From Goniomonas avonlea (lineage: Eukaryota > Cryptophyceae > Goniomonadida > Goniomonadaceae), in NCBI GenBank assembly GCA_003573635.1, contig QUTJ01031489.1, positions 1 through 12,169 on the forward strand: a stretch of DNA of 12,169 nt, written 5' to 3'. Of this stretch, positions 1 through 8,105 are shown piece by piece. The stretch's first letter is position 1, and every line of letters starts with the position of its first letter. Both the position numbers and the translations under genes were made by a program. The notes beneath the pieces were generated by a model, which saw only the letters and a program-made list of their open reading frames with translations, did not search any database and was not told the DNA's origin.

Positions 1-618
1 CACTGGAGAAGCTCAACAACATCAATCACTGAGTCACACTTGAAACAATGGGAAACTCCACCGCACGAGGTCATCGGCAGAGAAATTGGCATGCTGATAC
101 TGACGATACCAAGCACAGTTTTTTTAAATCCGAATGAATCTGTCGACACCCCATCGGCCATAATTAGGCGCTGGCCTTGGCGACGTCATAAGAGACGAGA
201 GGATTTGCCGACAGTGACTCACACCTTCCGTGGTGGAGATGCTCTCATGTTATAATATCGAACACGGAGACCGCACGCGAATGTCCAACAACCGCAGTGG
301 GCTTTCATGCTCGCGGAATGAGCGAAGCAAGTGGCAGACAGTACAAAACCTGACACAAAAGCGCGACACAAACTGCCATCATTGGAGACAACTGTCAACA
401 TCGTGCCTCCTCCTTGTGACTGCATGTCCAAAAAGTCTCATCAGTAGGAGTCCACGCACACTACAATGGCGACAGGACACATCAAAGCAGGAGAGCGCGG
501 CACGGAGAGCCCAGTTCACACTGGAGATTCGTATCTGTCAGCGGTCCTCACTCCTGGATGGAGGTCCCCATTCGAGCACCCACAGGACCAGCAAGGACTC
601 ACTGATAGCACACGGCGC
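1..618. other. region downstream of the dNTPase gene, no gene recognised
   Basis: About 600 bases between the left edge and the stop codon of the minus-strand dNTPase gene. Open frames exist on both strands: 230-775 on plus, which runs into dNTPase exon 14, and 219-431 on minus. Neither shows a recognisable domain or motif. The part next to the gene is probably its 3' untranslated region. A strong donor-like GTGAGC at 622-617 leaves room for one more C-terminal exon here, but I found no convincing continuation. Confidence 0.4.
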
Positions 619-3600
619 TCACCAGCAGCGATCTTGGCTGCACTGGCCAATGGGGGAAGGGCATCCTGCAACGTCACGAACCCAGCGGTTGAATGCCTTG
701 GTTGCTGCGGGCACCTTGGTCGGGTCGCGACACCACAATCGGATCTTCCGCGCCTGCATCATGGGCGAATGTTAAAAACATGAGAGAGCGAAAATTTCAC
801 CTTGGAGCGAGAGAGACTTGCCACCCCCTGTTATTTGTATCGCTTCATAAAAACAGAAAGACCCAAACCGAAACCTCCGCCCGCGCTCGAAATCATTCTG
901 ATAAAACCCCAAGGTACACAGCCTAATGACAACTTCTGACACTTGACCGACCCACCTCGAAGCACCGAGGCAGGACATGGCCGTACTTATCGTCATCCAC
1001 CTGCTTAGTGTGAGCATGCGATGCGAGGACAAAGCCACAAGCCACAAACACGAGCACGGAAGGCGCCTGACGCATTTCTTACCCGGTGCGCACGGATGAG
1101 ACCGTTGCCCTCAGGGTCATCATTCTTGACAAAGAACCGCATGCGGTCCACTGGGTTGGCAGACTGTCGGATTCTTGGTTCCTCGACGCTGTGCCTGTTG
1201 CGACTGTGAACATGGGGGTGCGCGAGCGAGGATATTCCCAAACGGCTTGCAGGAGGTCGCGGAATCGTTTTGGTCAACGATAGCTCAACATTATCCACCC
1301 CCCCCCCTCTCTCTACACACGCTCACCGGTGGACCTTGCCGGACTCTTTGGTGCGGAGGTTTTTGCCGATGAGATAGTCATCAGACATGTATGCCGTCAC
1401 CAAAATCGTGTCGTTGACCTGCAGCTCAACCTGTAGGGTGCCAATGTGACCATCATCCAACGATCTCTGACTGGTCATGGCATATTGAAGGGACTGTTGT
1501 CGGGCCTGAATACGACAGACAAACTGCAGAATTGTCGAGCGCCAATGGTGTTTCCTCACCTCCCCGGGGTGGGCAGCATTCGAGCGAGCGGAATGCGCTG
1601 TTGTCTCTCGGATCTCTTTCATGCCATGGTGAATGTGCCATTTTTCCACGATAAGATCGTCCTTGGTCAGGACATCAGGCCGAAACCGTCTGCAAGGAAA
1701 GTTTTGAGCTTCACGCTGTGATCACCAAATTTCATGCGACCCCACAAACGAAGCAACGCACAAAAACTCATAGCTGTGACGACGCAACAAGAGAACTACA
1801 ATTCAAACATAGCAACATGGGAGGCGTTAGATGTCGAGCTGAGTCACCTCTCAGAGCGCCCCTTGAGCGGCGTGTACTTTTGAGAGAGCATATCCTGCAG
1901 TTGCGAGTGAGTCGGTGGTTGGTGCTCAGGAGCGAACTTATGACACATAATCGACATGAGAGACATCATTCACACGTATGGTGCACGCTTATGACACAGA
2001 GTCGGCATGATATCATTCACGTGTGCAAATTCGTGTGTGCAAGGATCACCGGGTTTTCGTCGCTCTCCGAGTCTGGAACACAAACACCAGCCCCGCCATT
2101 GATCTCGAAACTGCACTGTTCGATAATCGCGTCGCGAATGGCTTCTTCAGAGAGGGCCCACAGATACCCCTCGAGACTGGAGACCTGTCACGGTGTGAAC
2201 TTTTGAAGCAACGAAAGCACCCAGGCCACATTTACACGCAACGTATCGACCAAACCCAAATCTCAGGGGGGAGGACGCACAACAGCAGCTCCGATAAACT
2301 TGTAGAGGTCACGGTTATTGATCCTGTAGATGAGCTGGCGCGCTTTAACCATTCCAGGAGATTGGTCCGTTGAATTTCGGAGCAGATCAAGAACGGAGTC
2401 GTTGAGGTAAGAAAACGCCTCGGGCTTGTTAACGCTCTCCACGATGGAGTACTGCCAGAGTATCTAACGTCAAGCCTGAATTCCGGTGGTTATGATTCTC
2501 ACCTGGCCTTTCACGTTGCCATCTGAATCACAAACAGAAATCTTCAGGTCATCCTTGGCGTGCAGCAAGGCGTCTGTGAGCATGTACTCCACGGCTTTCA
2601 CCATTTTATGAGTGTAGACCTTCTCGTGCATCTAATCTGGAAGTTAGAGATATCACAAACGAAAGCGAGACCTCACAGTGTATCTCAATCTGAAAAACTC
2701 AACGGCTTCCACCACGAGCTTCTCCGGGTAGCAAATGGTTCGTCGCGTGTTACTCGCCGCAGATGGATCAACAACCTCACACACGCGGGCAAGCTCGATG
2801 AAGCGGTCCAGTGTAACGTTATTTCCGATTGATGCCTTGGCATCCCGCATAAAGTAATCCATCTTGTCCACGTCCAACCCGCTGCGAAATTGTCATGTGG
2901 ATCGATCAAAACCAAAAGCTACCTGTTGACATTGTTGACGATATCGTAGCTGCAAACGGGCATGAGTCACATGCGAGACACCGAACCAACCTACAGAAAT
3001 TCTTTGTCAGCCCCTCGCCCACGACGAGCTGCAATGCCTCCTGGCAGGTCAGCTCCCAGGATCAGCTCCTCGATGAAAGCTTGGTCCTGTTTGTCAAGAC
3101 CATGTTCCTCCAGATCGATGCCGTTTTGTTCAATAAGCATTCTGAAGAGATCGATGGAGTTCTGCTCATGCTTCCATTCCGTTGGCTCCATCCTTCGGAG
3201 CGCAACCTCAAACACATGGCTGAAAGGACCGTGGCCCAAGTCATGGCAGAGGCCAGCTACCATAACACAGAGCCTGGATACTGGTTTTAAAACAAAGTAT
3301 TTCGAAAGAAACCGACACCTGTCCACTTCAGTAATCTCAAGCTCCGGCTGCGCTTCAGAAAGCCTTTTCGCCAATCTGTAGGCAATGTGTGCAACTCCCA
3401 GGGAGTGCTCGAAACGTGTGTGTGTCGCGCCACGGTAAACGAAGTCACAAACTCCAAGCTGTTACCGCAGATGTTAGTGAGCGCATGGGCCCTGAATCTC
3501 GACGCACCTGCTTGAGATGATGTAGTCTTTGGAATTGGGTTGTGTTGATTATCATCACACACAAGCTCGGCATAGTGATATGGCCTGTCCACACCGTCAT

Positions 3601-3846
3601 AAATAATTCTGACTTCGCGGAAGCGAAGTATGACTCCAACACCGTACCGTGAATCGGGTCCTGAAAAGTCGATTGCTTCGATGCCCTCCTGAGCCCCGAG
3701 CTCGTTCTGCTGATGCTGGCGAAAGCGCTCGCGTCTTCCTTGGTGGAGACAGTGATCTTGTCAACCTTTCGGCGTTTGGTGGGCACTACTGACGGATTCC
3801 CTTTTGATTTTGAGTACATCGCATCAAGGCTCTGTTGCTTCATCAT
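619..3846 (-). CDS. SAMHD1: SAMHD1-like HD-domain dNTP triphosphohydrolase, 14 exons
   Basis: Predicted to hydrolyse dNTPs to deoxynucleosides and triphosphate, limiting nucleotide pools; probably nuclear. Exons on the minus strand: 3846-3648, 3584-3508, 3458-3319, 3273-2995, 2949-2923, 2881-2677, 2631-2503, 2451-2281, 2184-2050, 1894-1848, 1689-1327, 1203-1083, 1000-956, 753-619. All junctions keep phase and give about 690 residues (human SAMHD1 has 626). Visible motifs: DPIHGHI (63-69), QFQRL (83-87), RFEHSLGV (H110), LCHDLGHGPFSH (H149, D150, H153, H158), KHEQNS (173-178), DVDKMDYFMRD (D246, Y250, D254), LARVCEV, NPVDRMRFF (607-615), and a C-terminus with IRLWCRD that matches the human end. 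Every metal and catalytic residue is present. There is no SAM domain; the N-terminus instead has a PIP-box-like QQSLDAMY (4-11) and basic TKRRKVDK (23-30). About 110 residues (496-606) are inserted before NPVDRM. Start: first in-frame ATG pair at 3846. Least certain points: the exon 8 acceptor (2452 or 2464), exon 9-10 borders, and the C-terminus. Confidence 0.92.
1885..2049 (-). repeat. imperfect tandem duplication in dNTPase intron 9
   Basis: On the plus strand, 1937-1977 and 1988-2022 are imperfect copies of the same stretch, both starting CTTATGACACA and ending CATTCAC(A)CGT, offset by 51 bases. They lie inside the 155-bp intron 2049-1895. The duplication accounts for much of why this intron is about three times longer than those in the catalytic core. 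Confidence 0.7.
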
Positions 3847-4148
3847 CTTGCTGCCGAAAAAAACAAGGCGTCCTCTGTCCAACCCAAAAGGAGAAATTTT
3901 GAACGATCGAAGGCGTGAACGTCGAAACGGCGAATCGAGAAAGTGGCTAGCGAGACTACGAGCGAGGATCCGACACTATCGTCCTTGGTCTTGATTCGAA
4001 TATAATTTTAAACAAAGGTGCGGTTCGTTATCAATGTAACTTCAAAACTATTATAACTCAGAGATTTTGCTGTTTCGTTTTTTTGTCCCAAGACTTCCAA
4101 CGACGTGACAAAAATCTCTTGGATTGGAAGACTGTGGAAGGTCCTGCG
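3847..4148. promoter_or_regulatory. divergent intergenic region between the dNTPase and LW-domain genes
   Basis: About 300 bases separate the two divergent start codons (3846 minus, 4149 plus), so this stretch must hold both 5' untranslated regions and probably a shared promoter. The stretch 3996-4080 is richer in A/T than its surroundings and includes TATAATTTTA at 4001-4010. I see no motif that fixes a transcription start, so the promoter role rests on position alone. Confidence 0.4.
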
Positions 4149-4684
4149 ATGCACAAGCGGAAAATCCACACCAGCCCTTCGAAAAAGGTCCGCCAGTTGT
4201 CCCAGGATGCCAAAGTTCCAGAGAGTCGATCCAAAATAGCGATTCGATCTGGGCAGGACTCAGCCGTTCCCGTGTCTGGGACCGTGCCCCAATGGATCGC
4301 CAGGCTGCGAGATGCAACCAAGCAGCAGAGCAGGCGAGTTGAAGCCTCAACGGCTCTCGCTGACATGTGAACAGTTTCGACATCATTACTGCCTTGCACG
4401 CGTTGAAAGCTTTGAATGTGCCAATGAGCGTGATTGCTGAGAACAAGTTGGCTATTGAGGTGCGAGAGTTGAAGAAAAACAGCAACAAGGGTGTTGCGAG
4501 CTTGGCTGGGTCACTAGTGGAGGAGTGGAAAGAGCGTTTCAAGGCAGAAGCAAAAGAAGGGAAGCGAGTGAAGAAAACTGCTACGGTGACGAAGCAGAAG
4601 CCGGCCGGACCGCCCCTGCTCTCGCTGGGTGAGGACGCCATAAGTGCGTTGCTGAAGGTTGTGGCGTTGGAGAATACAGGATGA
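4149..4684 (+). CDS. TFIIS N-terminal (LW) domain-like protein, frame broken
   Basis: The C-terminal half, readable from about 4375 to the stop at 4682-4684, has the pattern of a TFIIS N-terminal/LW helical bundle: TALHALKALNVPMSVIAENK, then VRELKKN, then VASLAGSLVEEWKERF. A basic tail (KRVKKTATVTKQKP) follows. Such domains occur in transcription elongation and nuclear scaffold proteins and bind short disordered motifs. The N-terminal half is in another frame (ATG 4149, stop TGA 4368-4370) and is basic and polar, ending VEASTALADM, which would fit the first helix of the domain. The two halves join if there is a small indel at 4366-4374, or if an intron ends at the AG of 4373-4374; phase-compatible donors are at 4196 and 4274. 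I did not resolve which. It starts 300 bases from the divergent dNTPase gene. Family call moderate; exact protein unknown. Confidence 0.6.
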
Positions 4685-4932
4685 CTGACAGAGCGTGCAG
4701 TTTGTTGATATACTTCATCTCATTTTGCTGAAACGCAGCTGCCGATATTTCAAACGCGGGAGCGGCGACCTGCCGGGGCTTTGTGACGCTGTCATCAAAG
4801 CACGAAGGCGTGGGCTCCCTGAAGAGTGCCAGCTGAAGAAAGTCTCGAGCGTAACCGCGTTGCTCTGGTACGAAAAGAGACGATCGTTGAAGCTGGGCGG
4901 CTGTTGTGATTGCAGCGTTGTGTTGAGCGCAG
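4685..4932 (+). other. gap between LW-domain gene and readable RCC1 exon 1
   Basis: This stretch holds the end of one gene and the start of the next. The frame of RCC1 exon 1 stays open back to about 4686 but contains no ATG, so the true start of the propeller gene must be in another frame and reached by splicing. Acceptor-like AG sites include those ending at 4692, 4738 and 4932. The opposite strand is also open across 4581-5069, which shows that openness alone proves little here. The first exon is unresolved. Confidence 0.35.
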
Positions 4933-7459
4933 CCCAAGTGCTGGCTTGCGGAAGTTGCAGCCATTGGTTGCCGGAATCGCATCAGGCGAGGTTTGCACCT
5001 CCAGAGAAGCAACAGGATAGTCCGCCGGAAGGCTACTGTGCAGTGTCGCGAGGATGCGCGGCTGCACACATTGGTAGGCTAATTCGTGGATTTCGCCCGG
5101 TGACAATGCGTTTTTTCCAGGACTGGTGGACAACAAAGGGACGATGCATTTGGTTGGCGACAACGCATACTCCCAGCTTGGGCGCACTGACGCTCCACTG
5201 GCCAACGTCCCAAGTCCTTTACCGCTTCGGTTTGTGTTGTTGGTTATTTCTTCCCTCCCTCCCCCTTTACTGGTTCGAGCAGGCGGCGTGTGAAGGAAAT
5301 CGCTTCAGGTGCTAAGCACACTGCAGTGGTGACAACCTGTGGGGCTGTGTACACGTGGGGGAACGGTGCCAACGGGCGACTTGGTCATGGAAGCTGTGGA
5401 GTGGAAACCGCTCCTCGCCGCGTCGACTCCATTCAACACGTGGCAGTCCATGTCTCCGCTGGATCAGGCACGCGGGTCGCTCCCTCGTACACTTGCACGC
5501 CCGCTTCTTTCTCTCGCTCTTGCCCCCTCACTCCTGTTGCGGCTCGTGATACATGTGTGCGAGTGGAATGGCACCCTCTGGCTGTAACGCGCACGCAGGC
5601 CACACGGCTGTCGTACTTGCCAATGGAGATCTGCTGACCTGCGGCCGCGGTGGACGGGGGGGTCTTGGGTCGGGTAACTGTCAAGATAAGCTCTCGCCGC
5701 TCCCTGTGAGTCACACCACTGTCGCGGGCGCGGAACCGTGTACCCGGAGATGTTTTGACAGGAGGTCCGCGGTGCACCTCTCCACATTCTGNGCACGTCA
5801 GAGTGTGAGGTGTGTCGCGCACAGACACCGAGCAAGCCAGAGTGTAGGCCACAGTGCAGGCCACCGTGCACCTCTACGCGCACGGCTGTAGGTCTGTGAA
5901 TGCACCTGAATGCACCTGAATGCACCTTGCGCAAGGTTGTCAATTACGGATTCACTGACGGTGCGAACGCCAGGTTGCGGCTTTGCAAGGCAAATTTGTG
6001 CTTGACGTTGCCTGCGGTTTCAGTCACACCCTCGCCGTTTTACTCACGGGTGCGGACTTTGAGCCTTGCTTGTCGTTGTTCTGGTGGGTGGGTGCGGATG
6101 GTTTTGAGGAAAGGCGAGGGAAGTCAAGGGAGGGGGAACGGAGACTGCCCGCCAGATTCACTCTGCCTGCGGATCTCTGACACTCACCTGAGACGGGGAC
6201 GCACAACAGACACATACGCACACAGACACACACAGAGACCGACCGGCACCGGGAGGTTTGGGCCATGTGGTGCTGGGTGGTGTCATGGTCAACTTGGGAT
6301 GACCCATTGTGGCGGTTGGGTGTTCCCACCAAGGCAACCGGTTGTACACTGCCGGTTACACGCAAGCGCGCCCGCACTGCATTCACGCAAACTTTGCACA
6401 GGAGCGCTGTACGTGTGCGGGGCCGGAGGGGACGGCCAGCTTGGCCTGGGTCATTTGGACGACGTCGCTTTTCCCACCAAGGTGTGCCAAAACCAACGGA
6501 GCGCCACGACGTGCGGCGTTGCCATGACGTGCAGCAGTGACAGGCGCAGGGGCAGCACAAGAGTATACTTAACACAATCCGGCACATGGTTAACACGATC
6601 ACACACAGGCCCCAGTGCCAGGACAGGTTGTGGCAGCCGCGGCAGGACAAGAGCACTCTGTGGCTCTGACGTCGCAGGGGCGTGTATATATTTGTGGGAG
6701 GCAGCGCGCTGACGGGCGGCTCGGGGCAAAACTCGAGGAGTCTCTCACGAGCACACAGGTCAGTGTCAGTGTCAGTGCCAGTGCCAGTGAGAGAATCGGA
6801 GTAAGTGCCAGTGCCAGTGTGAGGGTCAGGACGAGTGTCACTGCCGTGCCTGTCAGTGTCAGTGTCTCAATTCTCACCAGCACAGGCCTACACGCAGATA
6901 GGTCATGCAGTCAATTCTCTCACACTCACACAGGTGAGTCAATTCTCTTACAAGCACACAGGCAGCACCAACTCTCCTGGTGGGGGTATCGGCCTAAAGC
7001 GACATTGAGGAAGTGCTCTGTATTGCAGTGGCAGTCACTGTGGTCTGTGTTGGTGGCAGTCACTTACAACATCATGCAGTGGCAGCGAATCTTGCACGGC
7101 GTCAAGGCCGAGGAAGTGTTCTGTGGCGGTGCACACACTGTCGTCCGTGCCAATGATGGTTCTATCTTCAGGTTTGTCCTTGACCACGTTTTCTTGTTCC
7201 GTGAGAGTGTGATACTCAAGTCAGTTTTAATGTAGGATTGTTGAGTTGAATTCAGTTTTGGAGGTAGACAACATTGTGCTCTAGTCTTCGTTTAGTTCTG
7301 ATGTAGACAAGTTGCTGTTCTGGAACAAACCATTTGTGCTCACACGTCCTCTGCAGTTTTGGAACAGGCACGAGTGGCCAGCTGGGCCACGGTGGCAACA
7401 CTTGTGCTTCTCTGTCGCACAACCCCACACCGGTGCTGACAGTGTCTCAACTGGACTGA
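4933..7459 (+). CDS. RCC1-repeat beta-propeller protein, N-terminus unresolved
   Basis: Exons: about 4933-5073, 5121-5229, 5283-5467, 5599-5705, 5974-6049, 6402-6481, 6609-6758, 7086-7171, 7357-7459 (stop TGA 7457-7459). All joins from exon 1 onward keep phase. The product is a chain of RCC1 repeats, each with the VxxGxxH(T) strand, a Gly eight residues after the His, and a GxLG turn. HTAVVTTCG, HTAVVLANG, HTLAVLLTG, HSVALTSQG and HTVVRANDG are the His strands; SQLG, GRLG, GGLG, GQLG, GRLG and GQLG are the turns, with a weaker GSCSHWLPE at the start. That makes about seven blades, the number in the family. RCC1 itself is the chromatin-bound exchange factor for Ran, but many RCC1-repeat proteins have other partners, so the function is not assigned. 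No other domain is visible. The start codon was not found; exon 9 may use 7080 instead of 7086; the end after VSQLD is short of a full last blade. Confidence 0.88.
5468..5598 (+). other. GC-AG intron of the RCC1 gene
   Basis: The conserved strand VSAGSGHTAVVLANG is restored only if exon 3 ends at 5467 (TCAG) and the intron begins GCACGC and ends ACGCAG at 5598. GT donors nearby put the next exon in the wrong frame. GC-AG is a known minor class of the major spliceosome. Confidence 0.7.
5897..5926 (+). repeat. 10-bp tandem repeat, three copies, in RCC1 intron 4
   Basis: Three head-to-tail copies of TGAATGCACC, exact, in the 268-bp intron 5706-5973. The same intron carries the one ambiguous base (N at 5792) and further GTGCACCTC-like stretches around 5772 and 5868. 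Confidence 0.85.
6759..6869 (+). repeat. degenerate AGTGTC/AGTGCC hexanucleotide array in RCC1 intron 7
   Basis: Directly after the donor of exon 7 the intron consists largely of AGTGTC and AGTGCC units, interrupted near 6788-6805 and 6820-6850. It contains GTCAGTG and GTAAGTG, so it offers several donor-like sequences in a row downstream of the chosen splice site. Confidence 0.75.
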
Positions 7460-8105
7460 CGACGGATGCGTGCGAGGCGCGTCTTGGTTGATTCTTGAAC
7501 TCCAGCCTGAATCTTGAACTGAAGCAAGAGTCTTGCGCTCGAGCGAGTGCGTCTTTAGGAACTCATGAAAGATCGAGCGAGCTTTTTCGCTTGAATATCT
7601 TGAACTAAAGCGAGACTCACCTCGCATGCATCTGCTGTCCAGTTGGACCCACTGCCAAGCAGTCCACGCTCGTGGAGAATCGCATTTGGACACAAAGAAC
7701 GTGCAGGGGATGTCTGGATTGCAAGTCCGCACAGAGGAGTCCAACACTACAGAACAAGCCTTGTGGGGCTCAGCGAGGTCCGTTTGAATAAACTCTCGAC
7801 GCTCGAGCGCAAGAAAAGAACGGCGGAGAAGGATTCTGAAGGAAGCCCTTGTGTTGTCTCAGTGCCGGTTCATACGAGTTTGAATCGACACAAACAATTG
7901 GGCTGATCGCGCACCGGATAGCGATTCCAACTGGGGCTCCTTTCGAGTTTCAAAAGTGTCAAACCAATCGCGATCCATGCTGCCGCTTCGATTTCATTCC
8001 AGCTTTCATCGTTTGTCAAGAACTGGCAACAGTGGCAAGGTTCTTTTGGGCCAAAAGGATTCGGAGTCTGAGAGATTCGGATCAAGTGAAGACCACGGCG
8101 GGACC
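7460..8105 (+). other. intergenic region between RCC1 and USP genes
   Basis: About 650 bases with no recognisable gene: presumably the 3' untranslated region of the RCC1 gene, then the promoter and 5' leader of the USP gene. The USP frame stays open upstream to about 7956 and contains an ATG at 7977, so the last 130 bases could be coding if that start is used. Confidence 0.5.
7511..7618 (+). repeat. 22-bp direct repeat pair in the intergenic region
   Basis: 7511-7532 and 7597-7618 match at 19 of 22 positions; both begin ATCTTGAACT and end in GAGTC or GACTC. Between them are two GAGCGAG-containing stretches. No function is evident. Confidence 0.65.

Noticed and set aside
230-775. 181-codon open frame on the plus strand.
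   Set aside because: No motif, unusual composition, begins with GTG, and it overlaps the well-supported exon 14 on the other strand.
1440-1530. FVCRIQARQQSLQYA in exon 11 first looked like the C-terminal SAMHD1 strand-helix (IRVYCKK...).
   Set aside because: Exon 14 (IRLWCRD, followed by KAFNRW) matches that part better and in the right order.
1561-1620. Another frame of dNTPase exon 11 reads DPRDNSAF, similar to the NPxDHVxF motif, suggesting a frameshift.
   Set aside because: A much better match, NPVDRMRFF, is found in exon 12 in the correct phase, so the similarity in the other frame is chance.
4581-5069. 162-codon open frame on the minus strand.
   Set aside because: No ATG start and no recognisable motif; it is the complementary frame of RCC1 exon 1 and part of the LW-domain gene.
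5468-5637. Continuation of RCC1 exon 3 without splicing to the stop near 5637.
   Set aside because: It has no propeller pattern after 5467, whereas the exon at 5599 resumes the repeat exactly.
6300-6302. In-frame TGA within an apparent RCC1 blade, suggesting a pseudogene or recoding.
   Set aside because: Joining exon 5 directly to 6402 gives an exact canonical repeat in phase, so the TGA lies in an intron.
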